Shown: piece after piece, positions 34,280 to 44,230 of the stretch | How positions within the stretch are numbered: position 1 is the stretch's first letter | How the letters are laid out: every line of letters begins with the position of its first letter | NCBI GenBank assembly: GCA_021773075.1 | Contig: JAJFKT010000026.1 | Location: forward strand, 62,001 to 126,000 | Source: Woeseiaceae bacterium | Lineage (GTDB): Bacteria > Pseudomonadota > Gammaproteobacteria > Steroidobacterales > Woeseiaceae | Reading direction: 5' to 3' | DNA length: 64,000 bases | The notes under the pieces: model-generated | The model's database searches: none | Told to the model about the DNA's origin: nothing | The model's input: only the letters and a program-made list of their open reading frames with translations | Made by a program: the position numbers and the translations under genes

Positions 34280-34343
34280 CCTGATAGTCGAGAATAGGAC
34301 GGGTGAGCATTCGGCTCAGCGAATTTCCCGTTTTACTATCAGG
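34280..34343 (+). promoter_or_regulatory. Nested hairpin leader before the large HtrA-like gene
   Basis: The 5' leader folds into a long interrupted stem: CCTGATAGT (34280-34288) with ACTATCAGG (34335-34343), ACGGG (34299-34303) with CCCGT (34327-34331), and GAGC (34305-34308) with GCTC (34314-34317). The 3' arm ends in AGG, part of the only visible ribosome site (CAGGAAAATT) before the ATG at 34350, so the fold could control translation, as in an RNA thermometer. Pairing is seen; function is inferred. Confidence 0.5.
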
Positions 34344-34349
34344 AAAATT

Positions 34350-37145
34350 ATGACAAAGGTCAGGAATCTGGCGGCGTTGCTGCTGCTTGCAAACACAGCG
34401 GTGCTGGCTGCCGAAGATACTGAATGGACTGAAACGCTTGAGCGCATTTCCTCTGGCGTTGTTTCTATTCGCGTCGACAGCACGCGTGCTTTCGATACTG
34501 AGTGGAATTCATCGACGCAAGCGACCGGATTCGTGGTCGATGCCAAGCGCGGCATCATACTCACCAATCGCCATGTTGTTACACCGGGTCCGGTGATCGC
34601 GGAGGCAATTTTTCGCAACAACGAAGAAGTGCGACTGACGCCGATCTATCGTGATCCCGTTCATGATTTCGGTTTCTATCGCTACGACCCCGCGGAGCTA
34701 CAATACATAGAGCCGGCGGAATTGCCGCTGGTCCCGAGTGGCGCGAGCATTGGCAAAGAAATTCGGGTCATCGGTAACGATGCCGGTGAGCAACTTTCGA
34801 TCCTGGCCGGAACCATTGCACGTCTTGACCGCAAAGCGCCATCCTATGGCCGTGGAAAATACAACGACTTCAACACGTTTTACTACCAGGCAGCCTCGGG
34901 CACGTCCGGCGGCTCATCGGGTTCACCTGTCGTTAATATCGATGGTGAAGTCGTGGCTCTAAACGCCGGTGCTAACAGTTCTGCCGCAAGCAGCTTTTTT
35001 CTACCGCTGGATCGCATAGAACGAGCGCTCAGGAAATTGCAGGCTGATGGCTTGGTTTCGCGCGGCACACTGCAAACGACCTTTAATAGCAAACCATTCG
35101 ATGAGCTCAGGCGTCTTGGATTAACGTCCGAAACCGAACGGCGTGCACGTTCGAAGAATGAGGAGCAGACCAGCATGCTGACGGTCGGCAGCGTCATACC
35201 CGACTCTGCTGCCGCCGGGAAGCTGGCACCGGGCGACATCCTGGTCGGAATCAACGGCGAACTGATAACAGAATTTGTGCCGCTCGAGGCTATTCTGGAC
35301 AGCCATGTCGGGCAGGAAATTGAAATCGAGGTTGAGCGCGGAGGGAAAAGTATCGTCAGTTCCGTACTGATCGATGACCTGCACGCGATTACACCCGACG
35401 AATACCTGGAGTTTGGCGACGGCGTTGTGAACACCTTGTCGTATCAGCAGGCGCGGCATTACAACCGGCAGCCCGCCGGCGTCTATGTTGCAAACCCGGG
35501 TTATTTGCTGTCAAAGGCAGCAATACCGCGCGGCGCCGTCATCGTTGAGATGGACGGTGAGCCCGTCAGTGATCTGGACGATTTCGAGGCCGCACTCAAT
35601 GAGCTGGCGGATGGCGAGCGAGCAAAGGTGCGTTTCGTCGACATGGAAAATCCGAAAAATTCCGTGGTTCGATTGCTGCAAATGGATCGCATCTGGTTTC
35701 CCGCGCAGCGTTGTGCCCGTGATGATCTGACAGGATCATGGCCCTGTCGTCCATTGGCGGATGGCCCGGCGCCGAAACCGGCTGAAGTGGGAAGCACTCG
35801 ACTAAATAACTATGATGATCGTCGCTTAAAGAAAATTGCACCGTCTCTCGTCGTTGTGACTTTCGATTTACCGTACACACTGTCCGGTGTGTCGGAGCGC
35901 CACTACTACGGAACCGGGCTCATCGTCGACAAGGATCGCGGCTATGTCGTTGTGGACCGAAATACCGTTCCAATCGCGATCGGCGATGTCAAAATAACGT
36001 TTGCCGGCTCGCTGGAAGTGGATGCGAAAATCGAAACATTGCACCCGTTGCACAACTTCGCAATTGTTAGCTATGACCCCAAAAGCATTGGCGACACGCC
36101 GGTTAAGAGCGCGGAGTTCAATACGACACCGCTGCAGCCGGGCGACGAAGTGCTGGTCGTAGGAATTAAGGGCGATCATCAGCTGGTGCATCAGCAGAGC
36201 ACGGTGTCATCGGTGGATCCCCTGGTGTTGCCACTGTCACGCACTTTGCGTTTTCGCGACTCCAATATTGAGGGCATCGATCTGGTCACCGCGCCGAGCG
36301 ACTTCGACGGTGTATTAGTCGATAGCAAGGGTCGCGTCGCGGCGAGTTGGTCGAGTTTCGTGTTGCAGTCAGGCGGCGACGGCACACAATTCAACCGCGG
36401 TGTTGGTAGCGAGGTCATCGCCCAGTTTCTGGATACAGTGCGAGAAAACAGGCCATTTTATTCACTCGAGGCCGAGTTCGTTTATTCACCGCTTTTTGCG
36501 GCCCGCAAAATGGGTGTAGATGAAAAGTGGATCTCGCGCCTGGAGAAAAACAACCCGGTGCGTCGCCGCGCATTGGCGGTTACGCGATTGGTGGCAGATA
36601 CGGATGCCGCGAAGTTGCTAAGAAATGGCGACATAGTGCTGGCGATCGATGGCAACGTCGTCACGTCGTACAGAGCGCTTGAGGACGCTGTACAAAAGCC
36701 GGAGGTGGCTATAACGATTTGGCGCAACGATGCCGTACAGGAGCTTACGCTCAAAACAGAGGCACTAAGCGGTCGCGGAATTGATCGGGCTGTTTCGTGG
36801 TCCGGAGCATTGTTGCAGAATCCGCACCGGGCGATGGCAGCGCAGCGCGGCATCGCTACAAGCGGTGTTTATGTCGCGTACTTCAGCTACGGCTCACCAT
36901 CGACGCGTTACGGTCTCTGGGCAGGTCGGCGAGTCGTGGAAGTGAACGAAACGCCGACACCGAACCTACAGGCATTTATTGATGCGGTAAAAGACATCGA
37001 ACACCGCGAATCAGTGCGAGTGAAAACGGTGACTTGGAATGGCACGGCGGAGGTCATTACTTTGAAGCTCGACAATCAATACTGGCCAGCGTACGAGATT
37101 CGTCGTGATGAAAATGGTTGGAGGCGCACCGACTTTGGGTCGTAG
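34350..37145 (+). CDS. Large HtrA-like serine protease, Nma111 architecture
   Basis: A 931-residue exported protein (signal peptide to about residue 21). The first trypsin-like domain has His75 (LTNRHVV), Asp106 (DPVHDFGFY) and Ser190 in GTSGGSSGSPVVNIDGE, which strongly resembles the active site of yeast Nma111. PDZ-like segments follow (~245-345 and ~350-455). A second protease-like domain (~500-715) has lost the triad (DRNTV for His, LHNFAIV for Asp, no active Ser) and is followed by further PDZ-like segments (~730-930). The order protease-PDZ-PDZ-pseudoprotease-PDZ-PDZ is that of Nma111. Likely a periplasmic quality-control protease. Confidence 0.87.
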   Translation: MTKVRNLAALLLLANTAVLAAEDTEWTETLERISSGVVSIRVDSTRAFDTEWNSSTQATGFVVDAKRGIILTNRHVVTPGPVIAEAIFRNNEEVRLTPIYRDPVHDFGFYRYDPAELQYIEPAELPLVPSGASIGKEIRVIGNDAGEQLSILAGTIARLDRKAPSYGRGKYNDFNTFYYQAASGTSGGSSGSPVVNIDGEVVALNAGANSSAASSFFLPLDRIERALRKLQADGLVSRGTLQTTFNSKPFDELRRLGLTSETERRARSKNEEQTSMLTVGSVIPDSAAAGKLAPGDILVGINGELITEFVPLEAILDSHVGQEIEIEVERGGKSIVSSVLIDDLHAITPDEYLEFGDGVVNTLSYQQARHYNRQPAGVYVANPGYLLSKAAIPRGAVIVEMDGEPVSDLDDFEAALNELADGERAKVRFVDMENPKNSVVRLLQMDRIWFPAQRCARDDLTGSWPCRPLADGPAPKPAEVGSTRLNNYDDRRLKKIAPSLVVVTFDLPYTLSGVSERHYYGTGLIVDKDRGYVVVDRNTVPIAIGDVKITFAGSLEVDAKIETLHPLHNFAIVSYDPKSIGDTPVKSAEFNTTPLQPGDEVLVVGIKGDHQLVHQQSTVSSVDPLVLPLSRTLRFRDSNIEGIDLVTAPSDFDGVLVDSKGRVAASWSSFVLQSGGDGTQFNRGVGSEVIAQFLDTVRENRPFYSLEAEFVYSPLFAARKMGVDEKWISRLEKNNPVRRRALAVTRLVADTDAAKLLRNGDIVLAIDGNVVTSYRALEDAVQKPEVAITIWRNDAVQELTLKTEALSGRGIDRAVSWSGALLQNPHRAMAAQRGIATSGVYVAYFSYGSPSTRYGLWAGRRVVEVNETPTPNLQAFIDAVKDIEHRESVRVKTVTWNGTAEVITLKLDNQYWPAYEIRRDENGWRRTDFGS

Positions 37146-38097
37146 CCCGCTCAAGCTTGCGTATTGCCTGTTGCCAATTGCGCTATTGGCAGTCGTCGTC
37201 GGCATCGAAGACTCGGCGGCGCAAACGCTCTATAAGTACAAGGGCGACAACGGCGAGTGGACCTACACCGACCGTAGGCCGGTTGCTGACAAAGACGCAG
37301 AAGTCCGAGTGCTGGAAACGACTTTCGTGCAGCCGGAATTCTCGGTCACTCATGAAGTTTTTGGCACGTCGATTGAGCTGGTCGCACACAATGATTTTTA
37401 TGCACCCGTCGAGGTCCGACTGGAATTCATTGAAATTACTGGCGTTTCGTTTCCAGATCCGGACCAGGTGTTACGCTGGGTGATAGACCCACGTAGCGAC
37501 CAACTGCTACTGACACTTGAGGTTCTGCAAGAGGTCGATCTACCGTTTCTCGAGTACCGCTTCGAATACATGCCGGGCAGTCCTAGCTCAGTCCACGCTG
37601 CTGATGGCGGTTACCAAATACCATTCTCGGCGGGCAGAGAGTTTCCAATCACACAGGCCTATCCGGATGCGATAACTCATCAAACGATAGATAGTATTTA
37701 CGCGGTGGATATCGCTATGCCAGTGGGTACGGATGTTCTTGCAGCACGCGGTGGCGTTGTTTTCGATGTCGCGTCCAACAATTTTCGCGGTGGATTGGAT
37801 TTATCGCGTGACGGTCAGGCTGCGAATATTGTTCGAATATTGCATGACGATGGTACGTTTTCTTTGTACGCCCATTTGAACTGGAATTCGATTCGGGTCA
37901 AGCCCGGAGATCGGGTGCGGGCAGGACAGTACATCGCGGACTCGGGAAATACTGGGTTTACCAGCGGGCCGCATTTGCACTTTTCCGTACAAAGAAACGC
38001 CGGATTGAATATCCAGTCATTGCCGGTAGTCTTCAAGGGGCCGAATTCCACAAGCGTTGTCCCTGCCTCCGGTGCTACTCTGGCGTCTTATCAGTAA
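37108..38097 (+). CDS. M23 family metallopeptidase with DUF4124-like N terminus
   Basis: A 329-residue exported protein. A hydrophobic N-terminal segment (LAYCLLPIALLAVVVGIEDSAAQ) is followed by a DUF4124-like motif (TLYKYKGDNGEWTYTDRRP), a beta-rich middle, and a C-terminal LytM/M23 domain (~190-310) with YAVDIAMPVGTDVLAARGG, SLYAHLNWNSIRVKPGDRVRAGQ and the HLHF zinc/catalytic motif. The usual first zinc histidine probably lies in ITHQTIDSIYAVD. It likely cuts peptidoglycan cross-links or activates amidases. It overlaps the preceding gene by 38 bp; GTG at 37105 and ATG at 37114 are alternative starts. Confidence 0.85.
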   Translation: MKMVGGAPTLGRSPLKLAYCLLPIALLAVVVGIEDSAAQTLYKYKGDNGEWTYTDRRPVADKDAEVRVLETTFVQPEFSVTHEVFGTSIELVAHNDFYAPVEVRLEFIEITGVSFPDPDQVLRWVIDPRSDQLLLTLEVLQEVDLPFLEYRFEYMPGSPSSVHAADGGYQIPFSAGREFPITQAYPDAITHQTIDSIYAVDIAMPVGTDVLAARGGVVFDVASNNFRGGLDLSRDGQAANIVRILHDDGTFSLYAHLNWNSIRVKPGDRVRAGQYIADSGNTGFTSGPHLHFSVQRNAGLNIQSLPVVFKGPNSTSVVPASGATLASYQ

Positions 38098-38113
38098 CGA
38101 GCGTCGTCCCAGG

Positions 38114-38551
38114 ATGGATTTTCTTGCATCACCGATTGGTGTGTTCATTATTCTGGCCTTCGTCACGATTGTGGCGTTGAAGTTTGAGCCAGCAAATCCT
38201 ATCGGCGCCTGGCGTGAACTCAACGAGCGTTACCGCACAGATCAGCGACCGGTATCTACCACATTCAAGGGCGAAAGCGTGCAGGTTGGTGGCGGACTGC
38301 CAAACATTAGCCGTGTCGACGCAAGTCTGGATGATGACGGCCTGTGGCTGATTTTTGCCGATCCGGACCCCAACAAAGCAAGCAACTGTCTATTTCTTCC
38401 CTGGGACTGCGTCCGCTACCGTCAGGACAAAAACGGCAGACAGAACTTCCAACTGCGGGGCAAGGATCCGATTGAGTTCTGGGTTTCGCCTGAACTCGGG
38501 GATGCGATGCAACGACGCAGCTTACGCTTCGCAATTGAGGACCAGCTGTGA
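38114..38551 (+). CDS. Hypothetical membrane-anchored protein (145 aa)
   Basis: No family is recognised. The protein begins MDFLASPIGVFIILAFVTIVALKFEP, a single N-terminal membrane anchor, then a soluble domain of about 120 residues with predicted beta strands (SRVDASLDDDGLWLIFADPDP; CLFLPWDCVRYRQDKNGRQNFQLRG). It starts 16 bp after the M23 gene. A role in the envelope is inferred from the anchor and neighbours. Confidence 0.6.
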   Translation: MDFLASPIGVFIILAFVTIVALKFEPANPIGAWRELNERYRTDQRPVSTTFKGESVQVGGGLPNISRVDASLDDDGLWLIFADPDPNKASNCLFLPWDCVRYRQDKNGRQNFQLRGKDPIEFWVSPELGDAMQRRSLRFAIEDQL

Positions 38552-38664
38552 GATGACGGCGCCTACTTTGCAGATTTTTGTAACGAATACATGATGCAGG
38601 CACTGAAATTGCAAAAGCTTTTCGCTAGTATTCTCGGCAGGTCACTGTTCAGGGAGATTCGATT

Positions 38665-39192
38665 ATGCACATAGTGTTGGGGCTGTTAACGTCCGTCGTC
38701 ACTATCCTGTACTTGTTAGATCGAGCCGGTATTGACATTGGCTGGCTGAATCCTTTTCACTGGCGGAGACGTCGCGCATGGGCCAAGCAATACCATGGCG
38801 ATCCTATTTATTCGGTTGAAGATCCACTGCACATCGCGGCACTTCTGATCATCGGCGTCGCCAAGTTGGAGGGCGATCTCACCGCCGAACAAAAAATATC
38901 TCTGTTGGAACAATTTGCAACAAAATTTTCACTGAGTGCTAAAGAAGGTAGCGAGTTGCTCGGATCGGCCGCCCATCTGCTGGCGGCGCCCCAACTCATT
39001 GCAGATCAGTTAAAAACGCTGGCGGAAAGAAACACCAGGCGCTTTTCGGCCGAGCAGTCCGAATCGATGTTGAAAATGATGAGCGAGGTCGCACAGGTCG
39101 GTGGAAGCGTCAGCGCAGAGCAAAGCGACTATTTGAGCAACATGCAGAAACTGTTCGCGATGCAGCCGAAAAGCGATGGGACCTGGGGCTAG
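38665..39192 (+). CDS. TerB-like domain membrane protein
   Basis: A 175-residue protein with one N-terminal span (MHIVLGLLTSVVTILYLLDRAG), a basic stretch (FHWRRRRAWAKQYHG) and a helical domain resembling TerB/DjlA-type domains: DPLHIAALLIIGVAKLEGDLTAEQKISLLEQFATKFSLS. It may be a tellurite-resistance-like TerB relative, but no other ter genes are near. CAGGGAG is the ribosome site. It converges on the DUF255 gene with an 8-bp gap. Confidence 0.65.
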   Translation: MHIVLGLLTSVVTILYLLDRAGIDIGWLNPFHWRRRRAWAKQYHGDPIYSVEDPLHIAALLIIGVAKLEGDLTAEQKISLLEQFATKFSLSAKEGSELLGSAAHLLAAPQLIADQLKTLAERNTRRFSAEQSESMLKMMSEVAQVGGSVSAEQSDYLSNMQKLFAMQPKSDGTWG

Positions 39193-39200
39193 CGGGACTA

Positions 39201-41237
39201 TTAGTCCGACGCTTCACTTAATTCCTCCGCCAGCGCCTCCCAGGTCGTAACAGGCATCAGGCAGTGCGTTCCGACGCACTTATAGGCCAGCGTTTGTCCA
39301 TCCACAGGCGTTCTATCTGCCAACGCACCGGGCAAGTTTTTTTCATCCCCGCTGATGGCGAAGACCATTCGCCGTGGCGCATACAACTTGGCTGCGGAGT
39401 CTCGCCAACGAGAGATTTCGTCCGCTTCGCCGCGGATGACGATAATTTCGGGGTGCATCAGATTTTCTTCCAGCGCCGTAAGCAAGCTGACATGGCCATG
39501 TGGATATTCCTCGATCGCCTGCCAGGTCGCGTGCAGAGTTCGTTCTGCTGCATCGAGGTAGCGCGTCTCGCCGAGCAAGAATCCGAGCCGCTGCAGAGCA
39601 ACTGCAGCGATCCCGTTTCCCGATGGCACAGCTTCGTCGGCGATAGATTTCGGCCGATGAATCAGTGTTTCGTGATCATTGGCGGTGAAGTAAAAAGCAC
39701 CTCGTTGCTTGTCCTCGAAATGCTCGAGCATTAGCTCTGCGAGTTCGATGGCGAATGTCAGATTGTCTGTGTTCCAGCTCGACTGCAGCAGTTCGAGTAA
39801 GGCATCCAGCAAAAACGAGTGATCGTCCAGGTAGGCCGGGAAACGAGCACTTCCATCCTTGTAACTGGCCAGTAGGCGGCCGTCTCTAAGCATGTTTTTT
39901 CTAATAAAATCAACGGCGTTTCCGGCGGCCAGGGTCAGATCCGGCCGATCCAGAGAACGTCCGGCGACCGCGAGTCCGCGTATGGCCAACGCGTTCCATG
40001 CGGTAAGTTGCTTTTCGTCACGGCCCGGTGCAACTCGCGTCTCACGCTCTGCGAGCAACAGCGCTTTCGAGCGCTCAATCGCCTGGCGAGCATCGTCATC
40101 GGCGATGGCTTCGCGAACCGTCAGGTGCCATTGGCCCTCAAAATTGGCGTCCTGATCAAGTCCGAAACGACGGGCGAATACGTCGTAGTTATCGCCAATA
40201 ATTGCTTCAACCTGCTCGGGCCTCCACAGGTAATAAATTCCTTCTTCGCCTTCCGAGTCGGCGTCCCGGGTCGAGAAAAATCCGCCATTGTCCGCCTGCA
40301 TATCGGCCAGCATCCAGTCAGCCGTAGCGTTCGCGGTCTCTCGGAAAGACGCTTCGCCGGTGGCGAGCGCCGCCTGTGCATACAGAGCGAGCAACGGGCC
40401 GTTGTCGTATAACATCTTCTCGAAATGCGGAATTTGCCAATATCGATCAACCGAATAACGACAGAATCCGCCACCAACGTGATCGAAAAGTCCGCCGTCA
40501 GCCATCCGTGTCAACGTTAGAGTCGACATGAGTAATGCGTCGAGATCAGGTTCGACATCGTTCGCGCTTGCGCGCCAGTGTCTGAGTAGTCTGTCGACGG
40601 TCGTGGCATGGGGAAATTTTGGTGCTGAGCCGAAACCGCCATAATCACGATCAAATGTTTGCGCGAAGGTATCGCGAGCCTGTTGCAGCGGGGCGGCAAC
40701 AAGCACTGTATCTGCGTTACCAGCGACGGGCTCCAGTTTCTTAAGGACGCCGAGCAATTGATCGCTTTGCGTGCGAATCTCGTCTCTTTGCTCAACATAG
40801 TAGGCCGCAACCCGCTCCAGCAAGTCCGGAAAAGCCGGCATACCGTGACGCGCATCATTTGGAAAATAGGTACCACCGAAGAACGGTCGCTGGGTATCGC
40901 CATCCAGAAACATAGTCAACGGCCAGCCGCCGCCGCGTTGGGTAATTAACTGGTGTGCGGTTTGGTAAATCTTGTCCACATCAGGGCGTTCTTCGCGGTC
41001 GACTTTCACGTTCACGAACAGTCGGTTCATGACGTGGGCAATGGCTTCGTCCTCAAACGACTCGTGTGCCATAACGTGGCACCAGTGACAGGCTGAGTAG
41101 CCTACGGATAGCAGGATGGGCTTGCCCGTTTTACGCGCCGCACTGAATGCCTCGTCGCCCCAGGGAAACCAGTCAACCGGGTTGTCGGCGTGTTGTTGCA
41201 AATACGGACTGGACTCCGCGGACAGGCGATTTGGCAT
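39201..41237 (-). CDS. Thioredoxin-domain DUF255 protein (YyaL/SSP411-like)
   Basis: A 678-residue protein starting [31 protein letters not shown], the hallmark of the DUF255/YyaL family. A thioredoxin-like domain carries a CHWC active site ([18 protein letters not shown]), followed by an (alpha/alpha)6-type domain related to mannose-2-epimerases. The biochemical role is not settled; relatives include human SPATA20. It is cytoplasmic and divergent from lgt. Confidence 0.9.
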   Translation of the reverse strand: MPNRLSAESSPYLQQHADNPVDWFPWGDEAFSAARKTGKPILLSVGYSACHWCHVMAHESFEDEAIAHVMNRLFVNVKVDREERPDVDKIYQTAHQLITQRGGGWPLTMFLDGDTQRPFFGGTYFPNDARHGMPAFPDLLERVAAYYVEQRDEIRTQSDQLLGVLKKLEPVAGNADTVLVAAPLQQARDTFAQTFDRDYGGFGSAPKFPHATTVDRLLRHWRASANDVEPDLDALLMSTLTLTRMADGGLFDHVGGGFCRYSVDRYWQIPHFEKMLYDNGPLLALYAQAALATGEASFRETANATADWMLADMQADNGGFFSTRDADSEGEEGIYYLWRPEQVEAIIGDNYDVFARRFGLDQDANFEGQWHLTVREAIADDDARQAIERSKALLLAERETRVAPGRDEKQLTAWNALAIRGLAVAGRSLDRPDLTLAAGNAVDFIRKNMLRDGRLLASYKDGSARFPAYLDDHSFLLDALLELLQSSWNTDNLTFAIELAELMLEHFEDKQRGAFYFTANDHETLIHRPKSIADEAVPSGNGIAAVALQRLGFLLGETRYLDAAERTLHATWQAIEEYPHGHVSLLTALEENLMHPEIIVIRGEADEISRWRDSAAKLYAPRRMVFAISGDEKNLPGALADRTPVDGQTLAYKCVGTHCLMPVTTWEALAEELSEASD

Positions 41238-41337
41238 TGATGACTTCCCGATTCAGGGTTTCGCGGCGACCGCCACTATGACGCAGTCTGGAAACTGACT
41301 ATGATACGCGTCTTAGGTCATCGACTGGCAGGATTTC

Positions 41338-42111
41338 ATGCTGACATACCCCGATATCGATCCCATCATTTTCGCCCTCGGACCCATTAAGGTTCGCTGG
41401 TATGGATTGATGTATGTCATCGCCTTTTTACTGGCCTGGTGGCTGGCCAGAAACAGAGCGCAAAAAAGCTGGTCGATCATCAAACCCGCCCAAGTGGACG
41501 ATTTGCTGTTCTACGGCATGCTCGGCGTGATCGTTGGCGGACGCGTGGGCTACGCGATTTTTTACGGCTGGGCGCAGCTGACCAGCGACCCCCTGTACCT
41601 GTTCAAAATCACGCAAGGCGGCATGTCATTTCATGGTGGGCTGGCGGGTGTGATGATCGCGATGTGGCTCTACTCTCGTCATCTTGGCGTTCGCGTTTGG
41701 GGTGTTCTGGATTTCGTCGCGCCGATCGTGCCGCTTGGATTGGGATTTGGCCGTATTGGCAACTTCATCAATGGCGAGCTGTGGGGTAAACCCACCGAGG
41801 TAGCCTGGGGCTTCAACGTCAATGGCACCGTCTTACATCCATCGATGCTGTACGAGGCGTTTCTGGAAGGTCTGGTTCTGTTCGCCATACTGTGGTTATT
41901 TTCGAGTAAGGAACGACCCTATATGTCCGTCTCAGGCCTGTTCCTCCTGATGTACGGCATATTCAGGTTTGTTGTTGAATTCGTGCGTGTGCCGGATCTT
42001 CATCTCGGTTATCTGGCAATGAACTGGCTGACCATGGGACAGATCCTGAGCCTGCCGATGATTGTCGGTGGTTCGATATTGCTGGCTATGGCCTACAAGC
42101 GCCGCGCATGA
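41338..42111 (+). CDS. lgt: Prolipoprotein diacylglyceryl transferase
   Basis: Lgt transfers diacylglycerol from phosphatidylglycerol to the lipobox cysteine of prolipoproteins in the inner membrane. The 257-residue protein has about seven membrane spans and the signature [16 protein letters not shown], plus the SFHGGLAGV segment with the essential His. RlpA at 55.3 kb is one predicted substrate. The stop overlaps the thyA start (ATGA). Confidence 0.96.
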   Translation: MLTYPDIDPIIFALGPIKVRWYGLMYVIAFLLAWWLARNRAQKSWSIIKPAQVDDLLFYGMLGVIVGGRVGYAIFYGWAQLTSDPLYLFKITQGGMSFHGGLAGVMIAMWLYSRHLGVRVWGVLDFVAPIVPLGLGFGRIGNFINGELWGKPTEVAWGFNVNGTVLHPSMLYEAFLEGLVLFAILWLFSSKERPYMSVSGLFLLMYGIFRFVVEFVRVPDLHLGYLAMNWLTMGQILSLPMIVGGSILLAMAYKRRA

Positions 42112-42902
42112 AGCAGTATCTTGATCTGATGCGCCACGTACGCGAGAACGGCACTGTAAAAAAAGATCGCACGGGGACGGGCACCGTAAGTGTCTTCGGT
42201 CACCAATTGCGCTTCGATCTGAGTGAGGGTTTTCCGCTCGTCACGACCAAAAAATTGCACCTGCGTTCGATCATCCACGAGTTGCTGTGGTTCCTGAGCG
42301 GTGACAGCAATATCGCTTACCTGAAGGAAAACGGTGTGTCGATATGGGACGACTGGGCCGACGAGAACGGCGACCTTGGGCCCGTTTATGGCGTGCAGTG
42401 GCGAAATTGGCCGACGCCTGACGGTCAAAGCGTCGATCAGGTTTCTCAGATTATGCAGCAGTTGCGAGAGACGCCAGATTCTCGACGTATCATGCTGAGT
42501 GCGTGGAACGTTGCCGAAATCGAAAACATGGCTCTGCCGCCTTGCCATTGTCTGTTCCAGTTTTACGTCGCGGATGGGCGCTTGTCCTGTCAGCTATATC
42601 AGCGTAGCTGCGATATCTTTCTCGGGGTGCCGTTCAATATCGCGTCGTACGCGCTATTGACGCACATGCTGGCGCAGCAGGCCGAGCTTGAGGTCGGTGA
42701 CTTCGTCTGGACGGGCGGCGATTGCCATTTGTATTCGAACCACCTCGAGCAAACCGATCTGCAGCTGAGTCGTGAGCCGCTGGCTTTGCCGCGATTGGCG
42801 ATCCACCGTCGGCCAGACAGTATCTTTGACTACAAATACGAGGACTTCGAAATCCTTGACTACGAGTCACACCCGCACATCAAGGCCGCGGTCGCGGTTT
42901 AG
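42108..42902 (+). CDS. thyA: Thymidylate synthase
   Basis: Methylates dUMP to dTMP using 5,10-methylene-THF. The 264-residue ThyA has the same length as E. coli's; the catalytic Cys146 sits in [14 protein letters not shown], and [18 protein letters not shown] and [18 protein letters not shown] are conserved. It is translationally coupled to lgt and followed by folA, which regenerates the folate it consumes. Confidence 0.98.
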   Translation: MKQYLDLMRHVRENGTVKKDRTGTGTVSVFGHQLRFDLSEGFPLVTTKKLHLRSIIHELLWFLSGDSNIAYLKENGVSIWDDWADENGDLGPVYGVQWRNWPTPDGQSVDQVSQIMQQLRETPDSRRIMLSAWNVAEIENMALPPCHCLFQFYVADGRLSCQLYQRSCDIFLGVPFNIASYALLTHMLAQQAELEVGDFVWTGGDCHLYSNHLEQTDLQLSREPLALPRLAIHRRPDSIFDYKYEDFEILDYESHPHIKAAVAV

Positions 42903-42912
42903 CAGGCCAGGC

Positions 42913-43419
42913 GTGATTAGTCTCATCGTTGCGGCGTCGACAAATAACGTAATCGGCGTTCAGGGCAAGTTGCCGTGGCGGATTTCCGATGATTTGAAGC
43001 GTTTCAAGCGATTGACCATGGGCAAGCCCATCGTTATGGGCCGCCTCACCTGGGAGTCCATTGGCCGTCCGCTTCCGGGTCGCCAAAACATCATAATTAC
43101 TCGGCAGTCCGGGTATCGGGTCGATGGTTGTGATGTGGTTGAGTCGCCGGCAGCTGCGCTATCGATTGCCGGTAATGCCGAAGAAATCATGATCATCGGC
43201 GGCGGGCAAATTTACGATCTGTTCTTGCCTAAAGCAGGGCGCTTACACCTTACGCGCGTAAAAACCGACATTGAGGGTGATGCCTTTTTTCCGCTGCTAA
43301 GAGACGAGGACTGGAAGCTCGTCGCTTTGGAAAAACACGACGCGAACGACGCGAACGATTTCGACTTCGAATTCAGAACCTACGAACGTCGAGCTCATTG
43401 CGCTTGCCCCTCGACTTGA
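42913..43419 (+). CDS. folA: Dihydrofolate reductase
   Basis: Reduces DHF to THF. The 168-residue protein starts at a GTG (VISLIVAASTNNVIGVQGKLPWRISDDLKRFKRLTMGKPIVMGRLTWESIG), and the substrate-binding Asp is in WRISDDLK. The start was chosen because upstream in-frame sequence is thyA coding sequence in another frame. Its 3' end overlaps that of apaH on the opposite strand by 25 bp, so the two messages are complementary at their ends. Confidence 0.96.
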   Translation: MISLIVAASTNNVIGVQGKLPWRISDDLKRFKRLTMGKPIVMGRLTWESIGRPLPGRQNIIITRQSGYRVDGCDVVESPAAALSIAGNAEEIMIIGGGQIYDLFLPKAGRLHLTRVKTDIEGDAFFPLLRDEDWKLVALEKHDANDANDFDFEFRTYERRAHCACPST

Positions 43420-44216
43420 ATCACTCGCGGTATGCGCTTGTCGAGGCGCACGGCTGTCAGTTGCCTGCCCCATACGCAGCCCGTGTCCAGCGATATGAGA
43501 TTCGGTAGCACAATCAGGCCAAGTTGTGACCAGTGCCCGAATACTACGCGCGTGCTTCCAGTCGCCGGACTTTCGTTCATGTACCACGGCATCAGGTTTT
43601 TACGGGCTCGCAATGGCGAGCCGGCATGTGAAAAATTCAATGCGTTCGACATCGTGAGCATACGCATGCGCGTCAGGCAGTTGATGATAAATCGCAGTCG
43701 TTTGTAGCCGCTCAATTTACCCGACCAGCGTATCGGCGTATTGCCGTACATCTTGTCGAGGAGAACCTCGTAGTCCTTGCCGCGGAGCTCCGCCTCGACT
43801 TCCGCCGCACGGGCCAGCGTCTTTTGCACGCTCCATTCAGGATGGGTTCCTGCGTGCACCAGCAATGTGTCGAGACCTTCGTCGTAGTGCGCAATCGGCC
43901 GATGCCGTAGCCAGTCGCAAAGCTCATCTACATCCGGTGCATTGAGTAGATTCTCGAGGCTCTCGAAGCGCTCGCCGAAGTGCACAGCTTCGACCGACAA
44001 TGCCAACAGATGCAGATCATGGTTGCCAAGGACGCTGACCACTGACTTCCCAAGGCTTTTCACGAATCGAAGTGTTTTCAGAGATTTGGGGCCTCGATTG
44101 ACGAGGTCACCCGCTAACCAGAGGGTATCCTCGGCGGGATCAAAGGTACATGCATCGAGGAGCCGCCGGAACGGGTCATAGCATCCCTGAATATCGCCGA
44201 TCGCGTATACGGCCAT
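43395..44216 (-). CDS. apaH: Bis(5'-nucleosyl)-tetraphosphatase, symmetrical
   Basis: ApaH splits Ap4A into two ADP and also decaps Np4-capped RNA. The 273-residue phosphoesterase shows AVYAIGDIQGCYDPFRRLLD, LWLAGDLVNRGPKSLKTLRF, VLGNHDLHLLAL and LLVHAGTHPEWS, all metal-site motifs of the calcineurin-like fold. Last gene of the lptD-surA-pdxA-rsmA-apaG-apaH operon. Confidence 0.96.
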   Translation of the reverse strand: MAVYAIGDIQGCYDPFRRLLDACTFDPAEDTLWLAGDLVNRGPKSLKTLRFVKSLGKSVVSVLGNHDLHLLALSVEAVHFGERFESLENLLNAPDVDELCDWLRHRPIAHYDEGLDTLLVHAGTHPEWSVQKTLARAAEVEAELRGKDYEVLLDKMYGNTPIRWSGKLSGYKRLRFIINCLTRMRMLTMSNALNFSHAGSPLRARKNLMPWYMNESPATGSTRVVFGHWSQLGLIVLPNLISLDTGCVWGRQLTAVRLDKRIPRVIQVEGQAQ

Positions 44217-44230
44217 AGTATTAACAGGTC

